DNA of 64,000 nt from positions 372,001 through 436,000 of the forward strand of contig CAXRGQ010000006.1 of the NCBI GenBank assembly GCA_964230215.1, given 5' to 3'. The position numbers were made by a program, and so were the translations under genes. The notes below the pieces were generated by a model. That model searched no databases. It saw only the letters and a program-made list of their open reading frames with translations, and was not told the origin of the DNA. This DNA comes from JAUILH01 sp964230215 (GTDB taxonomy: Bacteria > Bacteroidota > Bacteroidia > Flavobacteriales_D > JAUILH01). Position 1 is the stretch's first letter. Each line of letters opens with the position of its first letter. Shown one piece after another: positions 45,298-54,194 of the stretch.

Positions 45298-47400
45298 CTA
45301 TTTCGCCAGAATCTTAAACTCAGTACGTCTATTCTCCTGGTGAAGTTCTTCTCTTTTAACAGTTGGTAACTTGTAAATCTCAGCGTCTGTGTGAATCAAT
45401 TGTGTTTCACCATAACCTGCAGATTCTAATCTACTCGCTGGAATTCCATGCTCAACCAAATACTTAACTACTGATGCAGCACGATCTTTCGATAACTTCA
45501 TATTGTAAGCTGCATCCCCTCTACTATCAGTGTGTCCAGAAAGCTCAATTTTAAGCGTTGGATTGTCATTCATTAACTGAATTAAACGCTCAAGCTCTGT
45601 TTTTGATTCAGGACGTAAAGTTGCCTTGTTTAGATCGTAGAAGATGTTTCTAAGTACAATTTTCTCCCCAACAGACACCTTTTTCATAAGCACATCTTTT
45701 TTGTACTCACGATATCCTGAAGCTTCCGGTAATAAGAAGTTCTCTGAATGGAATAAGTAACCTTCTGCCTTAACCGCCATACCATAGTTTTTACCCGATG
45801 GCAATGTCACCAAATACTTACCAGTAGCCGCATCTGTTGTGATCTCCGAAACTAGAGTATTTGTCTCGTTATCCATGATTTCGATCTTAGACGCCAATGG
45901 TTTTAATGTCTTAGCATCTAAAACTCTACCTTTTAAAACTGCCACGTCAGATCTACTCACCTCAACTTTTGGTACTACAACTTTCTCAGTAATAGGTGCT
46001 GCAATACTAGCAATTAGGTTATCCTCGTTATTCAATAATGGTTCTTTCTCTGGCCCTAGGAAAGTCACTTTGTACAAATCTTTTTCACCAAGACCATCAC
46101 TTTGGAATGAGGCATAATACCCCGTTCTACCATTTGCTGACACCACAAAATGAACGTCATCATCTGGCGTGCATACTGGGTATCCAACATTCTCAGGTGT
46201 AGACCACGATCCGTCCTCTTGCATTTTAGAAGAGAATATATCGAAACCTCCCATCGTTGCATGCCCTCGTGAAGCAAAATAGATTGTTTTACCATCTGGG
46301 TGAATGAATGCCCCAGCCTCATCGTACTTAGTATTGATTTTAGGGCCCAAGTTTTCAGCCTCTCCCCATCGCTCTTTATCCTCATCCCATTGAGACTTAT
46401 AGATGTCATGATCACCAAAGCCTCCTTCTCTGTCAGAAACGAAATAAAGTGTTTTTCCATCATAAGACAAGCATGCAGATGTTTCGTGCGCATTCTTATC
46501 ATTGATGTTCTTCCCTAACTGCTTAGTTTTTGTCCATTCACCATCTTTAAATTTCGAAACGAAGATATCACCTGACCCAACATCACCTCTGTATATGTAT
46601 AATGTCTTTCCATCTGGAGACAGCCCCGCGGTAGCATCATGTGACTTTGAGTTAATCAATTCACCCATGTTAGTAGCGTCTTGCCAAATACCGTCTTTGA
46701 ACTCTGCGATATATACATCCTCAAAATACTCTTCGTCATCTTGTGCTTTTCCTCCACCTTGGGTATCCTCTCTCCTTGATGTAAAGAAAATTAAAGATTC
46801 ATCTGTTGCAATCAATGGTGCATACTCGGGGTGTTCAGAGTTTACAGCAAATCCTAGGTTATCAATCCACACTCTTACCGGGTTGGCGTACATTTTTTTA
46901 CCTGTCTTACACTCCTCTATCTTTTTTGTGGCATCTTCAATCTCGAATGCATGGTCCTTAATATTCAGAGTCTTTCTGTACTTTTCGTACTCATCAATTG
47001 CTTGGTCAAACTTATACTGAATATGATATGCTTTACCAAGATAATAATGAATATCTGGATGCACATTTGTGTTTAACTTGTATGCCTTCTTGAAATATTC
47101 AAGCGAATTATATTTATGGAAAGAATTGATATAACACAGACCTAACTTAAAATTCAACTCAGAACTATTAGGGTTAAATCCATAAGCTTCTTCGTATGGC
47201 TTTATGGCTTGTGTGTACTGTGGAATCCCAAAGGTCTTCTTACCTTCAAACAAGTCATTCCCTTCTTCATAGAAGTCCATTGCTACCTTAAACTCGTCTT
47301 TTTTGTCTTTAAACAATTTCTTATCGAAAGGTGTGTCCGTTTGCGACCAGATTGGTGCCATGAACATACCTGCTAATACTAATAATGTTAACTTTTTCAT
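45298..47400 (-). CDS. PorE-like TPR / PD40 propeller / CRD / OmpA protein
   Basis: A 700-aa exported protein with a signal peptide (MKKLTLLVLAGMFMAPIWSQ). TPR-type helices occupy about 35-155 (SSELNFKLGLCYINSFHKY). PD40 blades follow at about 190-435 (LIFFTSRREDTQGG, LYFVSDREGGFGDHDIY, IYFASRGHATMGGFDIF). A carboxypeptidase-regulatory-like domain is at about 470-560 (VLKGRVLDAKTLKPLASKIEI), and the OmpA domain at about 575-700 (ELSGHTDSRGDAAYNMKLSKDRA). This order equals Porphyromonas PorE, a periplasmic T9SS component linked to peptidoglycan, but paralogues with the same order are common. It lies 12 nt downstream of a TPR gene. Confidence 0.87.
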   Translation of the reverse strand: MKKLTLLVLAGMFMAPIWSQTDTPFDKKLFKDKKDEFKVAMDFYEEGNDLFEGKKTFGIPQYTQAIKPYEEAYGFNPNSSELNFKLGLCYINSFHKYNSLEYFKKAYKLNTNVHPDIHYYLGKAYHIQYKFDQAIDEYEKYRKTLNIKDHAFEIEDATKKIEECKTGKKMYANPVRVWIDNLGFAVNSEHPEYAPLIATDESLIFFTSRREDTQGGGKAQDDEEYFEDVYIAEFKDGIWQDATNMGELINSKSHDATAGLSPDGKTLYIYRGDVGSGDIFVSKFKDGEWTKTKQLGKNINDKNAHETSACLSYDGKTLYFVSDREGGFGDHDIYKSQWDEDKERWGEAENLGPKINTKYDEAGAFIHPDGKTIYFASRGHATMGGFDIFSSKMQEDGSWSTPENVGYPVCTPDDDVHFVVSANGRTGYYASFQSDGLGEKDLYKVTFLGPEKEPLLNNEDNLIASIAAPITEKVVVPKVEVSRSDVAVLKGRVLDAKTLKPLASKIEIMDNETNTLVSEITTDAATGKYLVTLPSGKNYGMAVKAEGYLFHSENFLLPEASGYREYKKDVLMKKVSVGEKIVLRNIFYDLNKATLRPESKTELERLIQLMNDNPTLKIELSGHTDSRGDAAYNMKLSKDRAASVVKYLVEHGIPASRLESAGYGETQLIHTDAEIYKLPTVKREELHQENRRTEFKILAK

Positions 47401-47412
47401 TGTACCAATCTT

Positions 47413-48498
47413 TTAAAAATTACAGAATCCTCCACTCAAATAAGTTTCCGCAGATGTAATATCATATTCAAGTGCTTTATTCCAGTCTTGACAAGCTCCT
47501 TCTAAATCTCTTATCATTTCTTTCGCTATACCTCTGTTAAGGTAGGCATAACCGTAATCAGGATTTAATTCGATTGCCTTATTCAAATCTTTAAGAGCCT
47601 CATCCCAATTTTCTTGTTTGATATGGGCAGCTGCTCTATTATTATATGCGAACGCATATTCCTTATTTAATTCAATTGCCTTTGAGAAATCTTCAATAGC
47701 TTTTGTCCAATTTCCACTTTCGTAATAGGCTCTACCTCTATTATTGTAAGCGATATGATAGTCTCGGTCAACTTGTATTGCACCCGAATACTGCTTGATA
47801 GCTTCATCGTATTTCTTTTGAGCACGTCTAATCGAACCAAGGTTATTGTAGGCAAATTTCAACTTATCATCCGCTTGCTGTGCCTTCATGTAATCAGCAG
47901 CTGCACCATCTAGATCTTCTAGCTTACGTTTTGCACTTCCCCTGTCATTGTATGCATATGCGTAATTTGGCTTGAGTTTAATTGCTGCATCAAAATCTTT
48001 AATGGCAGCCTCATATTCGTTCTGCTGAAACTTAACAACACCTCTATAGTAATGATACTTTGGTACTTTTCCGTTACCTTTTATAGCTTCAGAATAATCG
48101 TTATAAGCAGCACCTAAATCACCAGCAGCTTCATTTGATTTTGCACGCGCATAATAAGTACTGTGCGTTGTATCAACCATTGTAATTACCTTATCGTAGT
48201 CCTTAATTGCACTTGAATAATCACCCTTGCCATGATACGCTTTACCTCTATTTAGGAACGCCAAGGTGAATTTATCGTGCATTTCAATCGCTTTGGTAAA
48301 CGAGTTAATGGCACCGTCATAATCACCTTTAGCCATCTTATCGGCTCCTACATTATATCGCATTTGTGCTTCTGGATCAACATAGTCATCTGGAACTGCT
48401 GAGGTATCAACTTCTAAAGCCGAACTAGTTGTATCGACCTGAGAAAACCCCACACCAGCAACAAGTGACATGAATCCCAATAGTATGTGTTTCTTCAT
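47413..48498 (-). CDS. exported TPR-repeat protein
   Basis: A 361-aa protein with a signal peptide (MKKHILLGFMSLVAGVGFSQ), an acidic linker, and then eight to nine near-regular 34-residue TPRs from about residue 45 (AINSFTKAIEMHDKFTLAFLNRGKA through LKDLNKAIELNPDYGYAYLNRG). It ends in a GACQDWNKALE capping repeat. It is the first gene of the transcript with the PorE-like gene, so it is a plausible periplasmic partner of that protein. Promoter weak: TATTTTGC about 40 nt upstream with a TTGA further up. Confidence 0.85.
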   Translation of the reverse strand: MKKHILLGFMSLVAGVGFSQVDTTSSALEVDTSAVPDDYVDPEAQMRYNVGADKMAKGDYDGAINSFTKAIEMHDKFTLAFLNRGKAYHGKGDYSSAIKDYDKVITMVDTTHSTYYARAKSNEAAGDLGAAYNDYSEAIKGNGKVPKYHYYRGVVKFQQNEYEAAIKDFDAAIKLKPNYAYAYNDRGSAKRKLEDLDGAAADYMKAQQADDKLKFAYNNLGSIRRAQKKYDEAIKQYSGAIQVDRDYHIAYNNRGRAYYESGNWTKAIEDFSKAIELNKEYAFAYNNRAAAHIKQENWDEALKDLNKAIELNPDYGYAYLNRGIAKEMIRDLEGACQDWNKALEYDITSAETYLSGGFCNF

Positions 48499-48596
48499 AG
48501 TATAATTTTAGTTCCCCTAATTTATGAACTTAGTAGCAAAATACCGTATATTTTGTCCACTCAATTGTTTAATTTTCCCAAAACAAGTAAAAAATT

Positions 48597-49685
48597 ATGC
48601 CAAAAAAGAAAATTCTTAATAAATCATCCATGACTTTCATGGAAAAGTATTTGAATAATGCCTCCCCAACAGGCTTTGAATCACCGGGACAAGAAATTTG
48701 GTTGGATTACATAAAACCATATATAGACGAGTATTTCACAGATAACTATGGATCAGTTGTAGGCGTTATTAATCCTAAAGCAGAGTACAAAGTTGTGATA
48801 GAAGCACATGCAGATGAAATATCATGGTTTGTTCATTACATAAATTCGGATGGATTTATTTATTTAAGACGTAATGGTGGTTCGGACCATCAAATTGCGC
48901 CATCTAAACGTGTAAATATCCACACAAAGAAGGGGATTGTACGTGCTGTTTTTGGATGGCCTGCGATTCATACACGGTCGGGAGGCACAGAGAAATCACC
49001 AAAATTGGAGAATATCTTCTTAGACTGTGGTGCATCCAATAAAGAAGAAGTTGAGAAAATGGGCATTCACGTTGGATGTGTTGTCACATTTGAAGATGAT
49101 TTCATGATAATGAATAAGAATAAGCTGGTAGGACGTGCCCTTGACAATCGTATGGGTGGTGTTATGATAGCTGAAGTTGCTAGATTATTGCACGAGAATA
49201 AAAAGAAATTACCTTTTGGTTTGTACGTGGTGAACGCCGTTCAAGAGGAAATTGGCTTGAGAGGAGCACAAATGATTGCGGAGCGCATTCAGCCCCATGT
49301 TGCAATCGTAACAGACGTGTGTCACGACACAAATACACCAATGATTGATAAGATTAAGCAAGGTGACTTAAAAGGTGGTGATGGTCCAGTATTAACTTAT
49401 GGCCCTGCGGTACATAATAATCTATTGGATCTTGTTATCAATGCGGCGGAGAAAGCAAAAATCCCTTTCCAACGCGCTGCTGCGAGTCGCTCAACGGGCA
49501 CTGATACGGACGCGTTTGCCTACTCCAACGACGGAGTTCCATCAGCACTCATCTCATTACCATTAAGATACATGCACACAACTGTAGAGATGTGTCATAA
49601 AGATGACGTTGAAAACACAATTCGTTTGATCTATGAAAGCCTTTGCGCTATCAAAAACAAGCAAGATTTTAGATATATCAAATAA
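48597..49685 (+). CDS. M42-family metallo-aminopeptidase/glutamyl aminopeptidase-like
   Basis: A 362-aa cytosolic di-zinc peptidase of the M42 family. Visible landmarks: NASPTGFE near the start, EAHADEISWFV with the first His/Asp ligand region, GRALDNRMGG (bridging Asp), VQEEIGLRGA (catalytic Glu pair), TDVCHDT, SRSTGTDTDAF and MHTTVEMCHKDDV (last His ligand). Members form dodecameric aminopeptidases that trim peptides; specificity (Glu, Leu or other) is not determinable here. Monocistronic. The upstream 98-bp gap is shared with the divergent TPR gene. Confidence 0.92.
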   Translation: MPKKKILNKSSMTFMEKYLNNASPTGFESPGQEIWLDYIKPYIDEYFTDNYGSVVGVINPKAEYKVVIEAHADEISWFVHYINSDGFIYLRRNGGSDHQIAPSKRVNIHTKKGIVRAVFGWPAIHTRSGGTEKSPKLENIFLDCGASNKEEVEKMGIHVGCVVTFEDDFMIMNKNKLVGRALDNRMGGVMIAEVARLLHENKKKLPFGLYVVNAVQEEIGLRGAQMIAERIQPHVAIVTDVCHDTNTPMIDKIKQGDLKGGDGPVLTYGPAVHNNLLDLVINAAEKAKIPFQRAAASRSTGTDTDAFAYSNDGVPSALISLPLRYMHTTVEMCHKDDVENTIRLIYESLCAIKNKQDFRYIK

Positions 49686-49779
49686 TTTTGTTTCTGATTT
49701 AAACCTTTTTGTGAGACGCTGGTCTTAGTTCGTAACATCTCGTTAATATTCACGAGAGCTTAATTTAACTTGTACAACT

Positions 49780-50493
49780 ATGAATACGAACCTAAGACTA
49801 GCGTTTTCGCCATTTCTGCTATTTATAGCATCCACGAGTTTTGGTCAAAAACAGTATGTTATCCAAGACTTAGAGTCATGGTCTCATCTCGGCCTTGACT
49901 ATAAACTCAATAAAAAAATCAAATTGGGCGCTGAGCAACAATTTCGTTTCCAAGAAAACAGCTCAAAACTACAGCAATTCTTTACGGAGGTAGGCGCAGA
50001 GTACTCACCAGTCAAACCGCTAGAATTTGGGATTCGTTACCGTCTCATAAGTGAACGTGATTTTGACAATCAGAATAATCCTTTATTGAATAATCAAGAC
50101 CGCTTCCAACTATATGCAGGCTACAGTCACGACATAGGGAGATTTGATCTTAAGTACAGATTTGCTTTCCAAAGAAGACGGGATGTTTTTATAAGCGATG
50201 GTCTCGATAGAGACCCCACCCCAAAGATTAGGCTGAGATTTGATCTTGCATACAACATTAAAGACTGGAAATGGGATCCAGAAGTCTCCACAGAAATCTT
50301 TAGGTTCGTGCAGAACGACTCCAAGACATGGGATAAAATTAGGTTTACACTGAGTACTTCCAGAAAAATAAGTGACTTAGGCAAACTGAGCCTCTTCTAT
50401 AGAATAGAAAAAGAGCTTAATGGCACCTACCCTCAAACCACCTATATCCTCGGTGCAGGATTCACCTTTAAACTTGCAAAAAATGATAAGTAA
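49780..50493 (+). CDS. DUF2490 outer-membrane protein
   Basis: A 237-aa protein with a signal peptide (MNTNLRLAFSPFLLFIASTSFG) and a DUF2490-type beta-barrel body: WSHLGLDYKLNKKIKLGAEQQ, EVGAEYSPVKPLEFGIRYR, DRFQLYAGYSHDIGRFDLKYR and a final YILGAGFTFKL strand. Function unknown. Its last 11 nt overlap the CotH gene start at 50483, so the pair is coupled. Confidence 0.85.
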   Translation: MNTNLRLAFSPFLLFIASTSFGQKQYVIQDLESWSHLGLDYKLNKKIKLGAEQQFRFQENSSKLQQFFTEVGAEYSPVKPLEFGIRYRLISERDFDNQNNPLLNNQDRFQLYAGYSHDIGRFDLKYRFAFQRRRDVFISDGLDRDPTPKIRLRFDLAYNIKDWKWDPEVSTEIFRFVQNDSKTWDKIRFTLSTSRKISDLGKLSLFYRIEKELNGTYPQTTYILGAGFTFKLAKNDK

Positions 50494-51859
50494 TTATATA
50501 AAAACACTTGGAAGTGCTGTAATAATACTAGGTGCTTCTTCTTGTTATAAAACAGTTGGCGTAAACCCTGGAGATGGATTAGAAGATTGGACGTTTGATA
50601 CGCATTCGGGTGACGCTACGCCAGATTACTCAGTTGTATTTCCGTCTAATTCTGTAAATGAACTGAAGATAACTATAGCAGCAGATGATTGGACTAGTAT
50701 GCAAAATGACTTGGACGATATAATGGCTAGTAGCGGCGGACCAGGTCCTGGTAGTTTTTCAGACGAGACGCCGATATATGTACCATGCACGGTCGAATTC
50801 AAAGGAAAAAAATGGTATTACGTTGGCATTCGTTATAAGGGAAATTCAAGTCTACATAGCCCATATAATATGGGAATCAACAAATATCCGTTACGACTTG
50901 ATTTTGACAAATTCGAAGACGAACATCCTGAAATTTGGAACCAGTGTTTTTATGGTTTTAACGAATTATCGATGGGAAACAACTTCAAAGACGTTTCATT
51001 CATGCGCCAAAAAGTAGCTGATGATATTATGCGTGATTTCGGTATTCCATCTGCACGGTCAGCCTATTACCGGGTATATATTGATAATGGGTCTGGCACG
51101 CAATATTACGGCCTGTATACTATGTGTGAAGTTGTTTTTGACACGCACTTAGCGAATGCCTTTGGTTCAGAGACTGGCAACTGTTATAAACCGGATGGTG
51201 ACGCGGCCTCTTTCGAATCTGGCACATTTAACACGGAGGAACTTATAAAGAAAACAAATGAAGATGTGGCTGACTGGAGTGATTTGCAGGAATTATACGA
51301 CATCATTCATGATGGCACAAGAACGAGCAACCCAAGTCAATGGAGAAGCGATTTGGACGCCAGATTTGACACGGATATATTTCTTAAGTGGTTAGCGGCA
51401 AACACCACCTTTCAGAACTGGGATACCTACGGAAACATGACCCACAATTATTATTTATACACGGATCCTGCCGACAATAAAATCAAATGGATTCCGTGGG
51501 ACAACAATGAGTCGTTTAGTTCAGGCGGTGGTCCAAATGGTCCTTTAGATTTTGATTTTAACTCAGTTGGCAATGACTGGCCACTTATACGCTATCTGAT
51601 TGATGACGCAACGTACAAAGCGAAATACGACCAATACATACAAGATTTTATTGATGGTCCATATGAGGAGACAGTTATGAATCAGAGGTTTCAAGATGAG
51701 TATAATGTAATCTACAACTCAGTTGCAGGCAGCATTGTTGAGGAAAACGGATATACGTTTATGAATAGCATTCCAGCTGATTTCGTAAATGAACTGAGTA
51801 CCTTGCAGACTCACTTGAGCGGCAGGCATTCGGCTGCTGACACTTACTTAGGAAACTAA
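50483..51859 (+). CDS. CotH-family kinase-like lipoprotein
   Basis: 458 aa from the ATG at 50483; a longer frame from 50420 would lie inside the DUF2490 gene. The signal ends in the lipobox LGASSC (Cys21), so the protein is lipid-anchored outside the cytoplasm. Body motifs fit the CotH protein-kinase-like family: VGIRYKGNSSLH, KYPLRLDFDKF, YGLYTMCEVVFDTHLANAFG, GNCYKPDGDAA and KIKWIPWDNNESF, the last containing the metal-binding D-N-x-E region. CotH of Bacillus phosphorylates spore-coat proteins; a secreted protein substrate here is unknown. Confidence 0.87.
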   Translation: MISNYIKTLGSAVIILGASSCYKTVGVNPGDGLEDWTFDTHSGDATPDYSVVFPSNSVNELKITIAADDWTSMQNDLDDIMASSGGPGPGSFSDETPIYVPCTVEFKGKKWYYVGIRYKGNSSLHSPYNMGINKYPLRLDFDKFEDEHPEIWNQCFYGFNELSMGNNFKDVSFMRQKVADDIMRDFGIPSARSAYYRVYIDNGSGTQYYGLYTMCEVVFDTHLANAFGSETGNCYKPDGDAASFESGTFNTEELIKKTNEDVADWSDLQELYDIIHDGTRTSNPSQWRSDLDARFDTDIFLKWLAANTTFQNWDTYGNMTHNYYLYTDPADNKIKWIPWDNNESFSSGGGPNGPLDFDFNSVGNDWPLIRYLIDDATYKAKYDQYIQDFIDGPYEETVMNQRFQDEYNVIYNSVAGSIVEENGYTFMNSIPADFVNELSTLQTHLSGRHSAADTYLGN

Positions 51860-52407
51860 TTACTCATAGCCGTATAAGCGCCCGTTTTCATTTCTTTATA
51901 GCGGGCTGCTATATAGGCTAGCACGTCTCTAAACTTTTTAAAGGCCTCCTCCGATTCAGGAGTGATAGTCTTTTTTTGAATTTTCAGTAAAAGCTTAGCA
52001 TATTGTGCGTTTAAACAAATCTCTAATGGGTTTAAACTTGTGGCGTTGGCTTTTGAACCAAACTCCTTGATATACGGATGTGCTGTTTCAAATATCTCAA
52101 TGTACTTCTTATCGTTCGTCACATTAAGAAGTGAGTTGTGTAAATAAAACATTTCGATGAGCACATCATTCACTTCCGCTAGATGTCCTTTGGTTTCAAT
52201 ACCTTCGTTTTTCATCTTACGCATTAAATCCATATACCAATCTTCAATCTTTTGCTTCAGTGCTTCATCATCAGTCTGAGGTGCAATAATGTTTTGGCGA
52301 ATGAGTTCTATGCTGAAGTTACATGCGCGCACCATATCCTCAATGTGCCACATGTACAGTACATACTCAGCAATATTATCTTCGTATTTCTGTGCAGCTA
52401 TTAGCAT
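51856..52407 (-). CDS. DUF4924 family protein
   Basis: A 183-aa all-helical cytoplasmic protein beginning MLIAAQKYEDNIAEYVLYMWHIEDMVRAC, the recognisable start of the Bacteroidota-specific DUF4924 family. It has a central EVNDVLIEMFYLHNSLLN and a C-terminal helix. Function unknown. It starts 2 nt after the OmpH-like gene and closes a three-gene operon. Convergent with the CotH gene (4-nt overlap). Confidence 0.85.
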   Translation of the reverse strand: MLIAAQKYEDNIAEYVLYMWHIEDMVRACNFSIELIRQNIIAPQTDDEALKQKIEDWYMDLMRKMKNEGIETKGHLAEVNDVLIEMFYLHNSLLNVTNDKKYIEIFETAHPYIKEFGSKANATSLNPLEICLNAQYAKLLLKIQKKTITPESEEAFKKFRDVLAYIAARYKEMKTGAYTAMSN

Positions 52408-52409
52408 AA

Positions 52410-53057
52410 TTATTCAGCAGATGGGTCTAGGCTTTTTTCATATAATTCGTTCAAGCCAGCAATTACGTCTTTAGTAACATCATAAGAAGGACTACCATAT
52501 AGCACTCCACTACCATAAGTTTTAGTTAAAATGAAATCATAACCGTTTTCTTGTGCATAGTCATCTAGGAATTCATACAATGTCTTGTAAGCACCTTCCA
52601 TCAGTGCCGCCTGTTTATTCTGTAGGTTCTGCTGATACATAGCTTGCTCTCTTTCAAGGTTAGCGCGCATATTGGTAAGTTTTTTCTCAGCGGCCTCTTG
52701 TTGCGATTTTAGCATTGTAACGTATTCTTCTTGAAGTTTCGCCATTTCTCGCTGAAAGTTTGCTTCCATGTTTCTTAGTTTCTGCTCACCCTGCTCAGCG
52801 ACCTCTCTTATCTCAACTTCAGCATCTCTTAAACGCTTATACTTTAGACTAAGTGAATCTACATTAACAAATGCAATTTTTAAATCGCCTGTGTTCGCTG
52901 ATCCAGTAATGTTTGTTGCAGGTTTTTCTTTAACCTCAACTGCATCTTCTTTACTTGTTTCAGTTTCTTCATCCTTATCTCCTTCGGATTTCTCCCCTCC
53001 ACATGACGCAAGGATTAAACCCATCACGGCTACTACCGATAATATTCTAAACTTCAT
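52410..53057 (-). CDS. Skp/OmpH-family chaperone, lipoprotein form
   Basis: A 215-aa protein. The N terminus MKFRILSVVAVMGLILASC ends in a lipobox (Cys19) followed by Gly-Gly-Glu. A roughly 40-residue acidic low-complexity linker follows (GDKDEETETSKEDAVEVKEK), then the OmpH fold: LKIAFVNVDSLSLKYK, a long coiled coil about 80-160 rich in Glu/Gln/Lys, and YDFILTKTYGSGVLYGSPSYDVT at the end. Skp holds unfolded outer-membrane proteins in the periplasm. Classical Skp is soluble, whereas this one should be membrane-tethered through a flexible spacer. Confidence 0.87.
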   Translation of the reverse strand: MKFRILSVVAVMGLILASCGGEKSEGDKDEETETSKEDAVEVKEKPATNITGSANTGDLKIAFVNVDSLSLKYKRLRDAEVEIREVAEQGEQKLRNMEANFQREMAKLQEEYVTMLKSQQEAAEKKLTNMRANLEREQAMYQQNLQNKQAALMEGAYKTLYEFLDDYAQENGYDFILTKTYGSGVLYGSPSYDVTKDVIAGLNELYEKSLDPSAE

Positions 53058-53058
53058 T

Positions 53059-53298
53059 TTATACTGTTTGAAATGTTTTACTAAAATCTTCTCTCATTGA
53101 AAGAAACCTCTGCATCACTGACTCTAAGAATGGTTCATTTAGAAGTTTTTTGATATCCTCCATGCCATTTACATCACCGCTTGGCACCTTATAACTCTGT
53201 TCATATTGTGCAAGCTCAATTTTTATGATGTACTTTTCGTTGTAATTAAACACCGAAATTTTGAATGTGTGATGCGGTATTTCTTCTACTAATCTCAT
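53059..53298 (-). CDS. small conserved-looking protein of unknown function
   Basis: A 79-aa protein with no signal peptide. Strand-like segments HHTFKISVFNYNEKYIIKIELAQYEQSYKV are followed by helical MEDIKKLLNEPFLESVMQRFLSMREDFSK. It begins the operon with the OmpH lipoprotein (1-nt spacing) and DUF4924 genes, and an exact -7 box stands 9 nt upstream. The spacing, composition and promoter support a real gene. No family recognised. Confidence 0.7.
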   Translation of the reverse strand: MRLVEEIPHHTFKISVFNYNEKYIIKIELAQYEQSYKVPSGDVNGMEDIKKLLNEPFLESVMQRFLSMREDFSKTFQTV

Positions 53299-53307
53299 TT
53301 ATGGGTG

Positions 53308-53315
53308 CAAAGTTA
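53308..53315 (-). promoter_or_regulatory. -7 box (TAACTTTG) of the small-protein/OmpH/DUF4924 operon
   Basis: An exact TAnnTTTG match on the minus strand, 9 nt before the ATG at 53298. The divergent DUF1853 gene begins only 48 nt away, so both promoters share this gap. Confidence 0.55.
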
Positions 53316-53345
53316 TTAGTTTTATCCGAGTAAAGTGCAGATAAT

Positions 53346-54194
53346 TTGTTAGATAAGTTAAAAACAAAGGAAGTAAGAGATTTGTATTGTGTGGTCTTTG
53401 GTCGGACGCATTTCCCTGTTCCGACAGAAATTCCGCTGAACAATTTGGAGCCTAGCCAACATGATGCGCGACTTCTTTTGATGTTAGATGAAGATCCGAG
53501 TGATTTGAGGCGGTTTCTGTTGGACACTCCTAAATATATCATAGGCAAGTATGCAGAAGATTTAATTTCTTATTATTTAAAAAGTATATCTGAGTTTGAA
53601 ATAATTTTAGAACATCAACAAGTAATACAGGATGGTGTCACGGTATCCGAGATAGATTATATTATTAAACATGATGGCAGCTACCATCATTGGGAACTGA
53701 GTTATAAGTTTTATTTGGAGAAAGATGGTCTATGGATTGGTCCACATGCGCGTGACAATCTTAAAAACAAGTTAGACACTGTAATCAACAAGCAATTTGC
53801 AGTTATAAAGTCAAAAGCTCTGCAGAATCAAGAGCCTGATATACCATGGAATGAGCTTACATCAAAATTTCACCTAAGTGGATGGGCGTTTGTTGCGGGA
53901 AATAATGAAAATTGGAATTCTAGCACGTCCATTTGGATGCACCGAAAGGACTTTATTAAACAGGATGGCGGACAAGATTATTGGCTAATAGCAGACAAAG
54001 AATACTGGATATCCCCACTCCTACTAAGTGCTGGTGAATTGAGACTGTTTCATTGGAAAGAACTTATTCCCAAACATGTGAGTCATGGTGCAGATGATAA
54101 AAGAGCGCAATTATTTGTTAGACTCCAGAAGATGCATGGAGACTTTATTGAAATACAAAGATGTTTTGTAGTGTATAATGACTGGCCTAATTAA
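53346..54194 (+). CDS. DUF1853 family protein, possible PD-(D/E)xK nuclease fold
   Basis: 282 aa starting at TTG 53346; the same frame has a stop at 53331 and no ATG, so no better start exists. It matches DUF1853: LSGWAFV-type core, YWISPLLLSAGELRLFHWKELIPK and an N-terminal helical part with RRFLLDTPKYIIGKYAEDLISYYL. E71, then SEIDYII (D104) and HWELSYKFYL (E117, K121) are laid out like the PD-(D/E)xK active site, so a nuclease relative is plausible (inference). It stands alone between the OmpH operon and the siaC-like gene, convergent with the latter (4-nt overlap). Confidence 0.78.
   Translation: MLDKLKTKEVRDLYCVVFGRTHFPVPTEIPLNNLEPSQHDARLLLMLDEDPSDLRRFLLDTPKYIIGKYAEDLISYYLKSISEFEIILEHQQVIQDGVTVSEIDYIIKHDGSYHHWELSYKFYLEKDGLWIGPHARDNLKNKLDTVINKQFAVIKSKALQNQEPDIPWNELTSKFHLSGWAFVAGNNENWNSSTSIWMHRKDFIKQDGGQDYWLIADKEYWISPLLLSAGELRLFHWKELIPKHVSHGADDKRAQLFVRLQKMHGDFIEIQRCFVVYNDWPN

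Noticed and set aside
46065..47020. ORFs of 145 and 172 aa (minus and plus) within the PorE-like gene
   Set aside because: Both lie inside a frame with PD40 and TPR motifs and show no domain or start-site support of their own.
49738..49756. CTCGT/ACGAG inverted repeat upstream of the DUF2490 gene
   Set aside because: Only 5-bp arms with an 8-nt loop and no link to a recognisable promoter; too short to distinguish from chance.
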